From positions 186,001-250,000 of the forward strand of contig CBDHFQ010000017.1 in the NCBI GenBank assembly GCA_965262565.1: a stretch of 64,000 nt of DNA, given 5' to 3'. Below, in pieces: positions 9,519 through 17,399 of this stretch (its first letter is position 1; each line of letters starts with the position of its first letter). Position numbers and translations under genes: made by a program. Source of the DNA: CBDHFQ01 sp965262565 (GTDB lineage Bacteria > Bacteroidota > Bacteroidia > J057). Under the pieces are notes generated by a model. It had not been told where the DNA came from. It made no database searches and saw only the letters and a program-made list of their open reading frames with translations.

Positions 9519-10513
9519 TCTTCCAGATCTATTTCAGTATTATCTCCAATATTAATGCTGTGTGAACGTCCTCTTAGTTTTGAATCATTCCCTACTACAG
9601 AATTCCGAATAATGATAGACTCCAACTCAGAATAGGTTCCCAAAATAGAATTAGAAACGATGGATTTACAAATTCTGGTATTTTCAGCTACTGCTACATA
9701 AGGTCCGATGATAGAATGTTGGATATCGCATCCTTCTGATATGTGAACCGGATGAATAATTACGGAATCTCTGTATTGATAGTCAGGTAACTCTTCTAAT
9801 TGTTCTAATAGTATTTGATTCGTTTGTAACAAGGTTTGTTTTCTCCCGCAATCGAACCAGTTTTCCACTGCCAACGTTCTAATAGGTAATCCTCTATCAA
9901 TCACCCCCATTAATGCATCGGTGAGTTCATATTCACTCTCTACTGAGGGCTCTTTTTCCAATAAAGCCTGAATAGACTCTAATAAAAGTGCTACATTTTC
10001 AATTTTATACAAGCCTACCAAGGCTAAATTACTAGTGGGGATACTTGGCTTTTCTTTGAGTGAACTAATATAATTTTGCTCTCCTAATACTGCTATTCCG
10101 AAATTTCCCGGGTCATCTACTTGCTGTACTGCAACGACAGATTCTTTGATACTCAACATGGCCAGGATAGTATCACTTCCGAAAATGGTATCTCCTAACA
10201 AGATCATTACTTCATTTTCCTCCTGAATTTCTTCTTTCGCTTGCCAGATAGCATGAGCAATTCCCAATCTCGGTTCCTGGACGGCAAAAGCTGCCTGAAT
10301 TCGATCGCCATAATTTTTTTCTACAAAACGGCGAATCTTATCTCCCAAATAACCTATCACAAAAACGATATCCGTCATTCCCGCATCAATCAAATTGTCA
10401 ACTATATGGGCCAAGATCGCTTTACCTGCCACAGGAATTAAAGGTTTAGGTTGAGTATGTGTATGTGGTCGCAACCTTGTTCCTGCACCTGCTACAGGTA
10501 TAATTACTTTCAT
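9515..10513 (-). CDS. Sugar-phosphate nucleotidyltransferase with left-handed beta-helix tail
   Basis: 332 residues. The N-terminal nucleotidyltransferase domain carries the signature AGAGTRLRPHT...PKPLIPVAGKAIL at residues 8-33. The metal-binding region is LLGDTIFG, and EKPSIPTSN, VGLYKIE and ESEYELTDAL follow the glucose-1-phosphate thymidylyl/uridylyltransferase pattern. The last about 80 residues carry hexapeptide repeats of a left-handed beta-helix (IGPYVAVAENTRI, SIVSNSILGTYSEL). It makes a nucleotide sugar for surface polysaccharide or cell wall; the exact sugar cannot be decided. It is the first gene of a two-gene unit with DUF952. Confidence 0.9.
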   Translation of the reverse strand: MKVIIPVAGAGTRLRPHTHTQPKPLIPVAGKAILAHIVDNLIDAGMTDIVFVIGYLGDKIRRFVEKNYGDRIQAAFAVQEPRLGIAHAIWQAKEEIQEENEVMILLGDTIFGSDTILAMLSIKESVVAVQQVDDPGNFGIAVLGEQNYISSLKEKPSIPTSNLALVGLYKIENVALLLESIQALLEKEPSVESEYELTDALMGVIDRGLPIRTLAVENWFDCGRKQTLLQTNQILLEQLEELPDYQYRDSVIIHPVHISEGCDIQHSIIGPYVAVAENTRICKSIVSNSILGTYSELESIIIRNSVVGNDSKLRGRSHSINIGDNTEIDLEE

Positions 10514-10617
10514 ATAAAAAATTTTTGAGGGAAGATACTACTTTTTCTCGTACCAGCGATAAAATAAAAGAATCGCATACATATTTATCCCTCTCCCGGA
10601 TTTTCTCTCTTTTTATG

Positions 10618-10625
10618 TAATTTTG
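10618..10625 (+). promoter_or_regulatory. Candidate -7 box for the CCA-adding enzyme gene
   Basis: TAATTTTG fits the Bacteroidota -7 consensus TAnnTTTG and lies 20 bases before the ATG at 10646. No convincing TTTG -33 element is seen at the usual distance. Confidence 0.4.
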
Positions 10626-10645
10626 TATATAGTAAAGAGAAGTTT

Positions 10646-12088
10646 ATGAATTTAGCGGCAGCATTAGATCACCATATTTTTCCCATTTTGTCCCAATGCG
10701 CAAAGCAGCTTAACCTCAATGCATATGTGATAGGAGGGTATGTAAGGGATCATTTGTTAGAGAGAGTCAGTAAAGATGTGGATATAGTTGTCGAAGGAAG
10801 AGGAATAGATTTGGCCCAATCATTTAGTCAGGTAGTTAAAAGTCCACAAGTAGTCATCTATGCAAATTTTGGTACGGCTATGGTCAAAACAGAGGATTGG
10901 ATAGTAGAATTTGTGGGTGCACGTAAAGAGAGTTACAGAAGTCATTCGAGAAAGCCTATCGTAGCAGAAGGAAGCTTACGGGATGACCAGCTCAGGCGGG
11001 ATTTTACAATTAATGCGCTATCTATTTCACTGCAGGAAGACAATTATGGAGAATTAATCGACCCTTTCGAAGGAGTACAGCACTTAGCCGAACGCAGTAT
11101 TCGCACCCCAACTGAACCGGATATTACTTTTTCGGATGATCCATTGAGAATGCTTCGAGCTATACGCTTCGCAACTCAACTAGACTTTGTGATTTATCCC
11201 GAAACATTTGAAGCCATAAAGCGGAACAAGTCCAGAATAGATATCATCTCCAAAGAACGTATTATAGAAGAATTGAATAAGATTATTTTAGCCGATCAGC
11301 CTTCCAGAGGGTTCGACCTGACTTTTAAAAGTGGTCTGTTGAAATATATATTCCCCGAGTTATCCAAGATGCATGGAGTAGAATATCGCAATGGAAGAGG
11401 CCATAAAGATAATTTCTATCATACCTTGAAGGTGTTGGATAATATTAGTGAGGAGAGTTCTTCTTTATGGTTGAGATGGGTAGCGCTCCTACACGATATA
11501 GCTAAGCCACTAACTAAGCGATTTGACCCTGCTCAAGGCTGGACCTTTCATGGCCACGAAGATAAAGGAGCCAGGATGGTCCCCAAAATTTTCCGGAAAA
11601 TGAAATTGCCCATGAATGAACATATGAAATATGTCCAGAAGTTGGTCCGTTTGCATCAACGTCCGATAGCATTAGTGACTGAGGAAATTTCAGATAGCGC
11701 CATTCGAAGACTCATTTTTGAGGCAGGAGATGATCTTGAAGATTTACTACAATTTTGTAGGGCAGATATCACTTCACAGAATGAGAATAAAGTTCGTAAG
11801 TTTTTACATAACTACGATCAGTTAGCAGCGAGAATTGTAGAAGTAGAAGAAAGAGATAAAATCAGGAATTGGCAGCCTCCTATATCTGGAAATATGATTA
11901 TGGAACAATTTAATATAGCTCCGGGAAGATCGGTGGGCCAAATAAAAACAGCAATTAGAGAAGCTATTTTAGATGGAGTGATTCCCAATGAATATGAAGC
12001 AGCATTTTCCTATATGCTTGAAATTGCCCCAACATATTTACCCGCTTCCAGAAAGAAGACGAATATATCTGATGATAATAACTTATAA
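10646..12088 (+). CDS. CCA tRNA nucleotidyltransferase (polyA polymerase family) with HD domain
   Basis: 480 residues. The class II nucleotidyltransferase head shows the GG motif (VIGGYVRD, residues 28-35) and the catalytic DxD (Asp44, Asp46 in SKDVDIVV). Also seen are RRDFTINAL and the tRNA-binding FSDDPLRMLRAIRFA. An HD domain follows (RGHKDNFYHTLKVLDNI, WVALLHDIAKP), suggesting an added phosphohydrolase activity. It adds or repairs the 3'-CCA end of tRNAs. Single gene, divergent from the sugar nucleotidyltransferase. Confidence 0.94.
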   Translation: MNLAAALDHHIFPILSQCAKQLNLNAYVIGGYVRDHLLERVSKDVDIVVEGRGIDLAQSFSQVVKSPQVVIYANFGTAMVKTEDWIVEFVGARKESYRSHSRKPIVAEGSLRDDQLRRDFTINALSISLQEDNYGELIDPFEGVQHLAERSIRTPTEPDITFSDDPLRMLRAIRFATQLDFVIYPETFEAIKRNKSRIDIISKERIIEELNKIILADQPSRGFDLTFKSGLLKYIFPELSKMHGVEYRNGRGHKDNFYHTLKVLDNISEESSSLWLRWVALLHDIAKPLTKRFDPAQGWTFHGHEDKGARMVPKIFRKMKLPMNEHMKYVQKLVRLHQRPIALVTEEISDSAIRRLIFEAGDDLEDLLQFCRADITSQNENKVRKFLHNYDQLAARIVEVEERDKIRNWQPPISGNMIMEQFNIAPGRSVGQIKTAIREAILDGVIPNEYEAAFSYMLEIAPTYLPASRKKTNISDDNNL

Positions 12089-12137
12089 ACAAAGAATAAA
12101 TAAGTAATATGTATATTTAGTGAGTTGACCGACAGGT

Positions 12138-12773
12138 ATGCTTCGACGAATACCACTCATATGGCTAATGTTCCCTCTCATGCTCTCTGCACAAACAGAA
12201 GTGGGAATACGTTTTGCCAGTTATTTAAATTATTTTTCAGATCCTCAGTTGAGCCAGTTAGTAGAGTCCCAATTTTCAACGGGCATCCTGGGAATTAATG
12301 TATATCAATACTTTGAAAAGAGCAGACTTGAGTATGGCTTAAATATTATTCATAAAGGAACGGGTAATGGTGCTTTTCCCAATCTCCCTTTAATCATGCA
12401 GGATTTTGGAGACGATGAAGATGTAGGACTCACTGCAGTAGAGGCTCATGGAAAAGCAGGACCATCCTTCGATCTGTTTTTCCCTTATATCGGCTACTCA
12501 GTAGGGTATCGATTAAGAACGGACAACTTCTTCAGGAACAACTCAGGTGAGGTTAATCGGGTGTATTTATCTCTTCCCATTGGGTTCGCATTTAATTTTC
12601 CCACTAATTTTGGAAGTGTAGGTTTTGGAGGAGCTTTTTATTTAGGATTAACCAATGTCGTAAGCGAAACTAATTTAAATAGCGGTAGAGGAAGAATGAA
12701 CTCTATTGGATTTGAATTAACGGTAGCATATGGCTCAAAACCTAGATTCATCGAAAAGAAAAAGAAAAGATAA
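12138..12773 (+). CDS. Outer-membrane beta-barrel-like hypothetical protein (tandem copy 1)
   Basis: 211 residues with a signal peptide (MLRRIPLIWLMFPLMLSAQ). The remainder alternates short amphipathic strands with aromatic ends (VGIRFASYLNYF, FFPYIGYSVGYRLR, VGFGGAFYLGLTNVV), fitting a small outer-membrane barrel. It is clearly paralogous to the next gene, sharing LRFA or IRFA, LNYF, FSTG, FPNLP, EDFGD or QDFGD, FPTNFG and GRMRSI or GRMNSI. No function is recognised. Confidence 0.75.
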   Translation: MLRRIPLIWLMFPLMLSAQTEVGIRFASYLNYFSDPQLSQLVESQFSTGILGINVYQYFEKSRLEYGLNIIHKGTGNGAFPNLPLIMQDFGDDEDVGLTAVEAHGKAGPSFDLFFPYIGYSVGYRLRTDNFFRNNSGEVNRVYLSLPIGFAFNFPTNFGSVGFGGAFYLGLTNVVSETNLNSGRGRMNSIGFELTVAYGSKPRFIEKKKKR

Positions 12774-12806
12774 ACGCTCTTTTCATTCAAGTAGTGATTT
12801 CAATAT

Positions 12807-13478
12807 ATGACGACTATATCACATTTTTTGTATAGAATCCATATAGTATTGGCGATATTACTATCGATCTGTACAACAAGCTTCGGCCAGGAAGGAATAG
12901 GGTTACGATTTGCGACCAATCTTAATTATTTCCCCCAGCCATCTGTACAAAACCTAATAAGCAATTGGTTTTCAACAGGTGTATTTGGCATACATTACAA
13001 TCAATACAAAAAAAATCACGGCTTTGAAGTTGGCCTAAACCTTCAATATAAAAATGGAGATGATTCTGGTTTTCCCAATTTACCCGTAGTCATGGAAGAT
13101 TTTGGGGATGGTCAGGGAGCGGGACTTACCTCTATAGAAATGGATTTAAAAGTTGGTCCCCGATTTAAATTTTTATACCCAAGGATTGGTTATATTCTGG
13201 GATATCGATTTGAAGCTACAGGTTTTCAATCTACTCCCACCCTGGATATCAATGCATGGTACCTCACCTTACCTTTTGGAAGTGCAGCTATATTTCCCAC
13301 AAATTTTGGTACCGTTGGCGTAGGAGCTTATTATTATGTGGGAGTAACCAATGTACTTAAAAATCCCGACTCAAATAATAATGGAAACATTCCCTTCGAT
13401 GGGGGCAGAATGCGGTCGATTAACCTGGAAATTACTGTATCTTATCAAAGTAGAAGAGGTATTTTTCAGCGACGATAA
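12807..13478 (+). CDS. Outer-membrane beta-barrel-like hypothetical protein (tandem copy 2)
   Basis: 223 residues with a signal peptide (about residues 1-27, ending TSFGQ). It is homologous along its whole length to the gene 33 bases upstream, so it arose by local duplication. Conserved blocks are GLRFATNLNYF, NWFSTGVFGI, GFPNLPVVMEDFGD, FPTNFGTVGV and GGRMRSINLEI. The two copies have diverged well beyond recent duplication. The 3' end overlaps the convergent sulfoxide-reductase gene by 13 bases. Function unknown. Confidence 0.75.
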   Translation: MTTISHFLYRIHIVLAILLSICTTSFGQEGIGLRFATNLNYFPQPSVQNLISNWFSTGVFGIHYNQYKKNHGFEVGLNLQYKNGDDSGFPNLPVVMEDFGDGQGAGLTSIEMDLKVGPRFKFLYPRIGYILGYRFEATGFQSTPTLDINAWYLTLPFGSAAIFPTNFGTVGVGAYYYVGVTNVLKNPDSNNNGNIPFDGGRMRSINLEITVSYQSRRGIFQRR

Positions 13479-13963
13479 TGATGTGCTTTTATCATTTCCA
13501 TTAGTTCGTCCAATGCTTCTACATCTATTTGTGAAAAATCGCCAAGCTGTTCACTATCAATATCTAAAATCAGTTGAGTAGTTGCTTCGGCTACTAATGG
13601 GACTACGATTTCTGAATTGGAGAGGCTACTACAGGCTATGTGTCCGGGAAATTCATGTACATTGGGAACTACGATGGTTTTCTGTTCCAATGCAGCTGTG
13701 CCACAAACTCCTTTTCCCCAGACTATTCTCGTACATGCCAAAGGTCCTTGAAAGGGTCCCAAAACTAGTTCATTTTTTCCCTCAACTTTCCGATAAAATC
13801 CTACCCACAAAAACCCCAAGCCTTCTTTTAGCATGGCACAAACGTTCGCCAAATTAGCTATGAGGTCTTCCTCATCTTCAATGACAGACTTGATTTGAAC
13901 CAATAATTCCTGGTAGCGCTTTTCTCTATTAACTCCTTCAGTCAAGATTAATTCTTCAGCCAT
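13466..13963 (-). CDS. GAF-domain free methionine-(R)-sulfoxide reductase
   Basis: The start at 13963 (MAEELILTEG) gives 165 residues, usual for the family. An upstream ATG at 14005 is rejected because a terminator hairpin lies across that stretch. Family hallmarks are FLWVGFYR, LVLGPFQGPLACTRI, GKGVCGTAA and HIACSSLSNSEIVVPL. These hold the three cysteines that in the E. coli and yeast fRMsr enzymes carry out catalysis and disulfide exchange. It reduces free methionine-R-sulfoxide, using thioredoxin as donor. It is a cytosolic antioxidant enzyme transcribed as a single gene. Confidence 0.9.
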   Translation of the reverse strand: MAEELILTEGVNREKRYQELLVQIKSVIEDEEDLIANLANVCAMLKEGLGFLWVGFYRKVEGKNELVLGPFQGPLACTRIVWGKGVCGTAALEQKTIVVPNVHEFPGHIACSSLSNSEIVVPLVAEATTQLILDIDSEQLGDFSQIDVEALDELMEMIKAHHYRR

Positions 13964-13990
13964 AGGTATTTCTTTTTGTAAAGATAAAAA

Positions 13991-14022
13991 AAGAACAGAG
14001 GTCACCCTAAGACCTCTGTTCT
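13991..14022 (-). terminator. Rho-independent terminator after the oxidoreductase gene
   Basis: Perfect 12-bp inverted repeat AGAACAGAGGTC (13992-14003) and GACCTCTGTTCT (14011-14022) with a 7-base loop. On the minus strand it is followed by a run of T (13985-13991), so it ends transcripts of the 14053-15435 gene. Confidence 0.85.
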
Positions 14023-14052
14023 GGCTTATAAAATATGAATACTCTTTATTTT

Positions 14053-15435
14053 CTAGACTTCATCGGGAACGATATAAGGTGCGCGATACCTTCTGGTCAG
14101 CATTCTATCAGCTTCCTGATCACCGAAAAACTGCTCTTTAGGGCCGTTGAAGTGAAGTTCTCTTCCTAGTCGGTAGGAAATATTAGCTAAATGGGGTAAC
14201 ACGGAAGACATATGTCCTTCGTGAATATCACAAGTTAAATCTTCTTTATTGTGGGAACGCACAGCGGCAATAAAGTTTTTATAATGCCCACCTCCTCCAG
14301 GTGCAGCAAGATACGCTCCTCCACCAGAAGCATCGGCAACTTGCGTTTCACTGTCTTCTGAACTAGGTCCAGGCTCCAGATCTCTTCCCATATACGTATT
14401 CCACTTACTACCCTTAATTTCCATACATCCTTCAGTTCCGTAAAATAAATTCCCAATCTTTACATCCAGGGGAGCTTCTCCTGCGGTAAAGAGTCCCCTT
14501 ACCTCGAATTGAAGAATTTTACCATCCGAATATTCAAAAGTAGCTGTTTGAGTATTCGCTGTTTCCTGAGAGCATACATCACTATAGGCAAAATATCCAC
14601 CCATGGATTGAATCCGAACCGGATGTTCATTCTTACCTATTCCCCAACGTGCTACATCAAACTGATGAGGCCCCTGATTTCCGATATCTCCATTCCCAGT
14701 GTTCCAATGCCAATGCCAGTTATAGTGGACTTTCTTTTCATTATAAGGCTGATAAGCTGCTGGCCCTAACCATAAATCATAGTGCAATCCTTCAGGTGCT
14801 TCAGCATTTTCCGCCATGCCAAATGAAGCTCTTGGCTTAAAACACATTCCTCTGGCCATAAACACATCTCCAATGACCCCTTCATGCAATAATTGAATAG
14901 CTCTTCTGACATTTTCTATAGATCTGTTCTGGAATCCTACTTGTACAATTCTATCATACTTTCGTGCAGCTTCAATCATCTTCCTTCCTTCAAATACATT
15001 ATGGCAGCTAGGTTTTTCAACATATACGTCTTTCCCAGCCTGACAGGCCCAAATGGTACCCAAAGCATGCCAGTGGTTCGGCGTAGCAAAAGAAACTGCA
15101 TCTATATCCTGATCGTCAAATACCTTGCGCATATCAACCTCTGTCCCTGGTGCCTCCCCTTGTAGCTCTGTAGCAGTAGCTATACGCTCGGCATATAATT
15201 GCTCATCAACGTCGCAAATAGTTTTTAGCAGTATATTTTCTTCCTTTGCCATACCAGCCCATCTACGTATATGTCCGTATCCTTGACCGCGTATTCCTAT
15301 AACGGCCATATTAATTCTTTCATTTGCTCCTATTATTCTGCCATAACTCTTGGCGGAAAAACCCATTCCTCCAATAGAAATGGTAGCAGCAGCAGTTGTT
15401 AATTTTTTAAGGGTATCTCTTCTCGTTGGATCCAT
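14053..15435 (-). CDS. Gfo/Idh/MocA family oxidoreductase, exported
   Basis: 460 residues. The N-terminus has a twin-arginine type leader (RRDTLKKLTTAAATISIGG), so the enzyme is probably folded in the cytoplasm and exported by Tat. A Rossmann NAD(P)-binding start follows (INMAVIGIRGQGYGHI), then SFATPNHWHALGTIWACQAGKDVYVEKPSCHN, whose EKP motif holds the family's conserved lysine. Members oxidise or reduce sugars, inositols or glycosides; Tat-exported Bacteroidota versions often act on glycans. The substrate cannot be told. Single gene with its own terminator. Confidence 0.9.
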   Translation of the reverse strand: MDPTRRDTLKKLTTAAATISIGGMGFSAKSYGRIIGANERINMAVIGIRGQGYGHIRRWAGMAKEENILLKTICDVDEQLYAERIATATELQGEAPGTEVDMRKVFDDQDIDAVSFATPNHWHALGTIWACQAGKDVYVEKPSCHNVFEGRKMIEAARKYDRIVQVGFQNRSIENVRRAIQLLHEGVIGDVFMARGMCFKPRASFGMAENAEAPEGLHYDLWLGPAAYQPYNEKKVHYNWHWHWNTGNGDIGNQGPHQFDVARWGIGKNEHPVRIQSMGGYFAYSDVCSQETANTQTATFEYSDGKILQFEVRGLFTAGEAPLDVKIGNLFYGTEGCMEIKGSKWNTYMGRDLEPGPSSEDSETQVADASGGGAYLAAPGGGGHYKNFIAAVRSHNKEDLTCDIHEGHMSSVLPHLANISYRLGRELHFNGPKEQFFGDQEADRMLTRRYRAPYIVPDEV

Positions 15436-15508
15436 TGGAAAAGTAATTTATGTATTTACATAACAAGTAGATTATATATATTTATCCTCTTATATCATCC
15501 TGTACTGT

Positions 15509-16225
15509 ATGTGTATTCCGAAAATATTTTTTTGCCTTTGCTTGCTATCTACAAGTTTCATGATGAGAGCCCAACAAGATACAATATCTACGGAGGTCTC
15601 GTCTTCTGTAGAAACTGAGCGGACCAGAAATGATGCTATTCAATATGGAGATTGGGATAGAGATGGCGTATTTAATAAGTATGATCTTTGTCCTAATGAA
15701 GCCGGAACAGTAGATAATGATGGCTGCCCTAAATTAGTTGACTTTCCTTCGGGTCCTTACTCGGATGGGGATTACAGCCAATATTTACCCTATGCAGATC
15801 CGGACCACGATGGAGTACCTAATATCGCAGATAGTTGTAAAAACCTGGCTGGATTACGAGCCTATCATGGATGTATTCCGGAAGAGTCTATCAACCATCC
15901 ATCGGTGAAAGGTAATAATATGATCCAGCGATTCACGCTGGCTTATGGAGAAGGCAGTACTATCCTAAAAATTTCTGCGCGAAAAAGTTTAAATCACGCA
16001 TTCGCTTTGTTACAAAAATATCCCAAAGCGAAACTGAAGATCCTCCCCTTCTTCCATAAAGAAGGAGATAAAGAGAAAGAGCTATGCAACCGAAGAACCT
16101 CAAACATTCATAAATACCTGATAGAAAAGAGAATTCCAACAAATCGTATTGAGCTGATTGAAAGTCAGTATGCTGATAATCTGGTATTTCCTGCAATCGA
16201 TTTATTAGTCGTACAAGGAGAATAA
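15509..16225 (+). CDS. Exported TSP3-repeat protein with OmpA-like C-terminus
   Basis: 238 residues with a signal peptide (ICLCLLSTSFMMRAQQ-like start; cleavage after RAQ). Two thrombospondin type 3 calcium-binding repeats are seen (DWDRDGVFNKYDLCPNEAG and DPDHDGVPNIADSCKNLAG, about residues 48-115). The C-terminal segment (LNHAFALLQKYPKAKLKI, CNRRTSNIHKYLIEKRIPTNRIEL) resembles the peptidoglycan-binding OmpA fold, but the usual NxxLSxxRA core is degenerate. Likely an outer-membrane or periplasmic structural protein. It lies just upstream of the aromatic amino-acid operon on the same strand. Confidence 0.8.
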   Translation: MCIPKIFFCLCLLSTSFMMRAQQDTISTEVSSSVETERTRNDAIQYGDWDRDGVFNKYDLCPNEAGTVDNDGCPKLVDFPSGPYSDGDYSQYLPYADPDHDGVPNIADSCKNLAGLRAYHGCIPEESINHPSVKGNNMIQRFTLAYGEGSTILKISARKSLNHAFALLQKYPKAKLKILPFFHKEGDKEKELCNRRTSNIHKYLIEKRIPTNRIELIESQYADNLVFPAIDLLVVQGE

Positions 16226-16268
16226 CATTTTTTTAAGATTACAGGTTTTTTGTTACCATATTTTTAAT

Positions 16269-16276
16269 TAATATTG
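16269..16276 (+). promoter_or_regulatory. Weak candidate -7 box before the Phe/Tyr leader
   Basis: TAATATTG is one mismatch from the Bacteroidota TAnnTTTG box, with a TTTG at 16249-16252 upstream (spacing slightly short). It would place the transcript start almost at the leader ATG. This is a guess from consensus only. Confidence 0.25.
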
Positions 16277-16283
16277 AGCCATA

Positions 16284-16364
16284 ATGAGACGATTTTATAC
16301 ATACAAGGTCTATTTTTACTTTTACTATTTTTTTATCAGTAAGAGTAATCAGGGCATTGTATAA
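16284..16364 (+). CDS. Phe/Tyr-rich attenuation leader peptide
   Basis: A 26-codon frame, ATG at 16284 and TAA at 16362-16364, missed by length cut-offs. Residues 4-17 read FYTYKVYFYFYYFF: 5 Phe and 6 Tyr among 14 residues. It lies 71 bases before prephenate dehydratase, the first gene of a Phe/Tyr operon, and directly before a terminator. In classical attenuation, ribosomes stall at such codons when charged tRNA is scarce. The codons for residues 22-24 (AAT CAG GGC) contain the sequence able to pair with the terminator stem, so a ribosome reaching the stop codon would mask it. No Shine-Dalgarno is visible, as is common in Bacteroidota. There is no homology evidence for the peptide; the call rests on composition, position and pairing. 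Confidence 0.85.
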   Translation: MRRFYTYKVYFYFYYFFISKSNQGIV

Positions 16365-16423
16365 ATATAAATAAACATATTTTCACTCAAACGTCCCTGG
16401 TTTAATTACAAGGGACGTTTTTT
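16347..16423 (+). promoter_or_regulatory. Attenuator: antiterminator and intrinsic terminator before pheA
   Basis: The terminator is a perfect 10-bp stem AAACGTCCCT (16389-16398) and AGGGACGTTT (16411-16420) with a 12-base loop and T-run 16418-16423, ending 11 bases before the pheA ATG. The competing antiterminator is AAUCAGGG (16347-16354, inside the leader reading frame) pairing with CCCUGGUU (16395-16402), 8 bp with one G-U. The latter uses the left arm of the terminator, so the two structures exclude each other. Stalling at Phe/Tyr codons (last one 16332-16334) leaves 16347-16354 free and favours read-through. Translation to the stop covers it and allows termination. Confidence 0.82.
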
Positions 16424-16434
16424 ATATTAAGACT

Positions 16435-17337
16435 ATGCGTAAAGCTATACTTAACCCTTCTGTTCTTATCTCTTCTCCCCATGTCGCTATCCAGGGAGAA
16501 AAAGGCTCTTTTCACGAAATAGCTGCGTTAACTTTTTTTGGAGAAGAGATAGAAATAAAGATGTGCGATTCTTTTCCTCAGCTATTTCGCACGATGGAAG
16601 AGGAAAAAGCTTCCTTTGGGGTTATGGCTATTGAGAACAGTGTTGCTGGAAGTATTCTTCCTAATTATGCCTTACTTAGAGACTCGGACTATCAAATTTT
16701 GGGAGAGGTTTATTTGCGAATTGCCCATCATCTAATGGTACTTCCAGGTCAATCGCTACAACATATTAAAGAAGTACACTCCCACCCCATGGCCCTATTG
16801 CAATGTCAAGCCTTTCTCTCTCAGCATCCTGAAATAAAGATGGTAGAACAGGCTGATACTGCGGGAAGTGCGAAATGGATCAGAGAAAAACTCATATCAG
16901 GCGTTGCTGCTATAGCAAGCGACCTGGCTGCTGCTTATTATGAGTTGGACATACTAAAAAGGAACATCGAGACCAATTCCAGAAACTTTACTCGTTTTTT
17001 AATTTTGTGCAAGGAAGAGCAGATACCACCTAGAAAGGAAAACCCAAATAAAGCTTCCTTATGTTTCAACCTGGCAGGACTTTCACACAAAGTTGGAGGA
17101 TTAGCTCAAGTACTGTTGGTATTAAGCAGTCATGGAATGAATTTGACTAAAATTCAATCCTTACCATTACTTGGCAGAGAATGGGAATACTTTTTTCACA
17201 TAGATCTCGAATTTGACAGCTACGCTCAATATAAGCGTTCTTTAGAAGCTATTAGGCCTATTATCAGCGAATTAAAAATTCTAGGAGAATATTCTCGCGG
17301 GCAAAAGGAGGTAGTGGTATCAGATTCCCCACATTGA
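16435..17337 (+). CDS. pheA: Prephenate dehydratase with ACT domain
   Basis: 300 residues, first enzyme gene of the Phe/Tyr operon. It converts prephenate to phenylpyruvate. The catalytic domain (about residues 16-195) shows VAIQGEKGSFHEIAA, FGVMAIENSVAGSI and the active-site TNSRNFTRFLIL. A C-terminal ACT domain (about 205-290; GLAQVLLVLSSHGMNLTKI) would be the Phe sensor. The usual ESRP stretch of this domain is QSLP here, so feedback binding may differ. No chorismate mutase part is fused; that activity is in the fourth gene. Expression is probably controlled by the leader attenuator just upstream. Confidence 0.95.
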   Translation: MRKAILNPSVLISSPHVAIQGEKGSFHEIAALTFFGEEIEIKMCDSFPQLFRTMEEEKASFGVMAIENSVAGSILPNYALLRDSDYQILGEVYLRIAHHLMVLPGQSLQHIKEVHSHPMALLQCQAFLSQHPEIKMVEQADTAGSAKWIREKLISGVAAIASDLAAAYYELDILKRNIETNSRNFTRFLILCKEEQIPPRKENPNKASLCFNLAGLSHKVGGLAQVLLVLSSHGMNLTKIQSLPLLGREWEYFFHIDLEFDSYAQYKRSLEAIRPIISELKILGEYSRGQKEVVVSDSPH

Positions 17338-17399
17338 ATTCTAAATGAAAAAAGTGTAGTTTATTGACATTCCATTTCCTAAACTGATCAATCAAAGAT

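Noticed and set aside
14509..15165. Plus-strand frames opposite the Gfo/Idh/MocA gene
   Set aside because: Antisense shadows of a clear coding gene, with no motifs.
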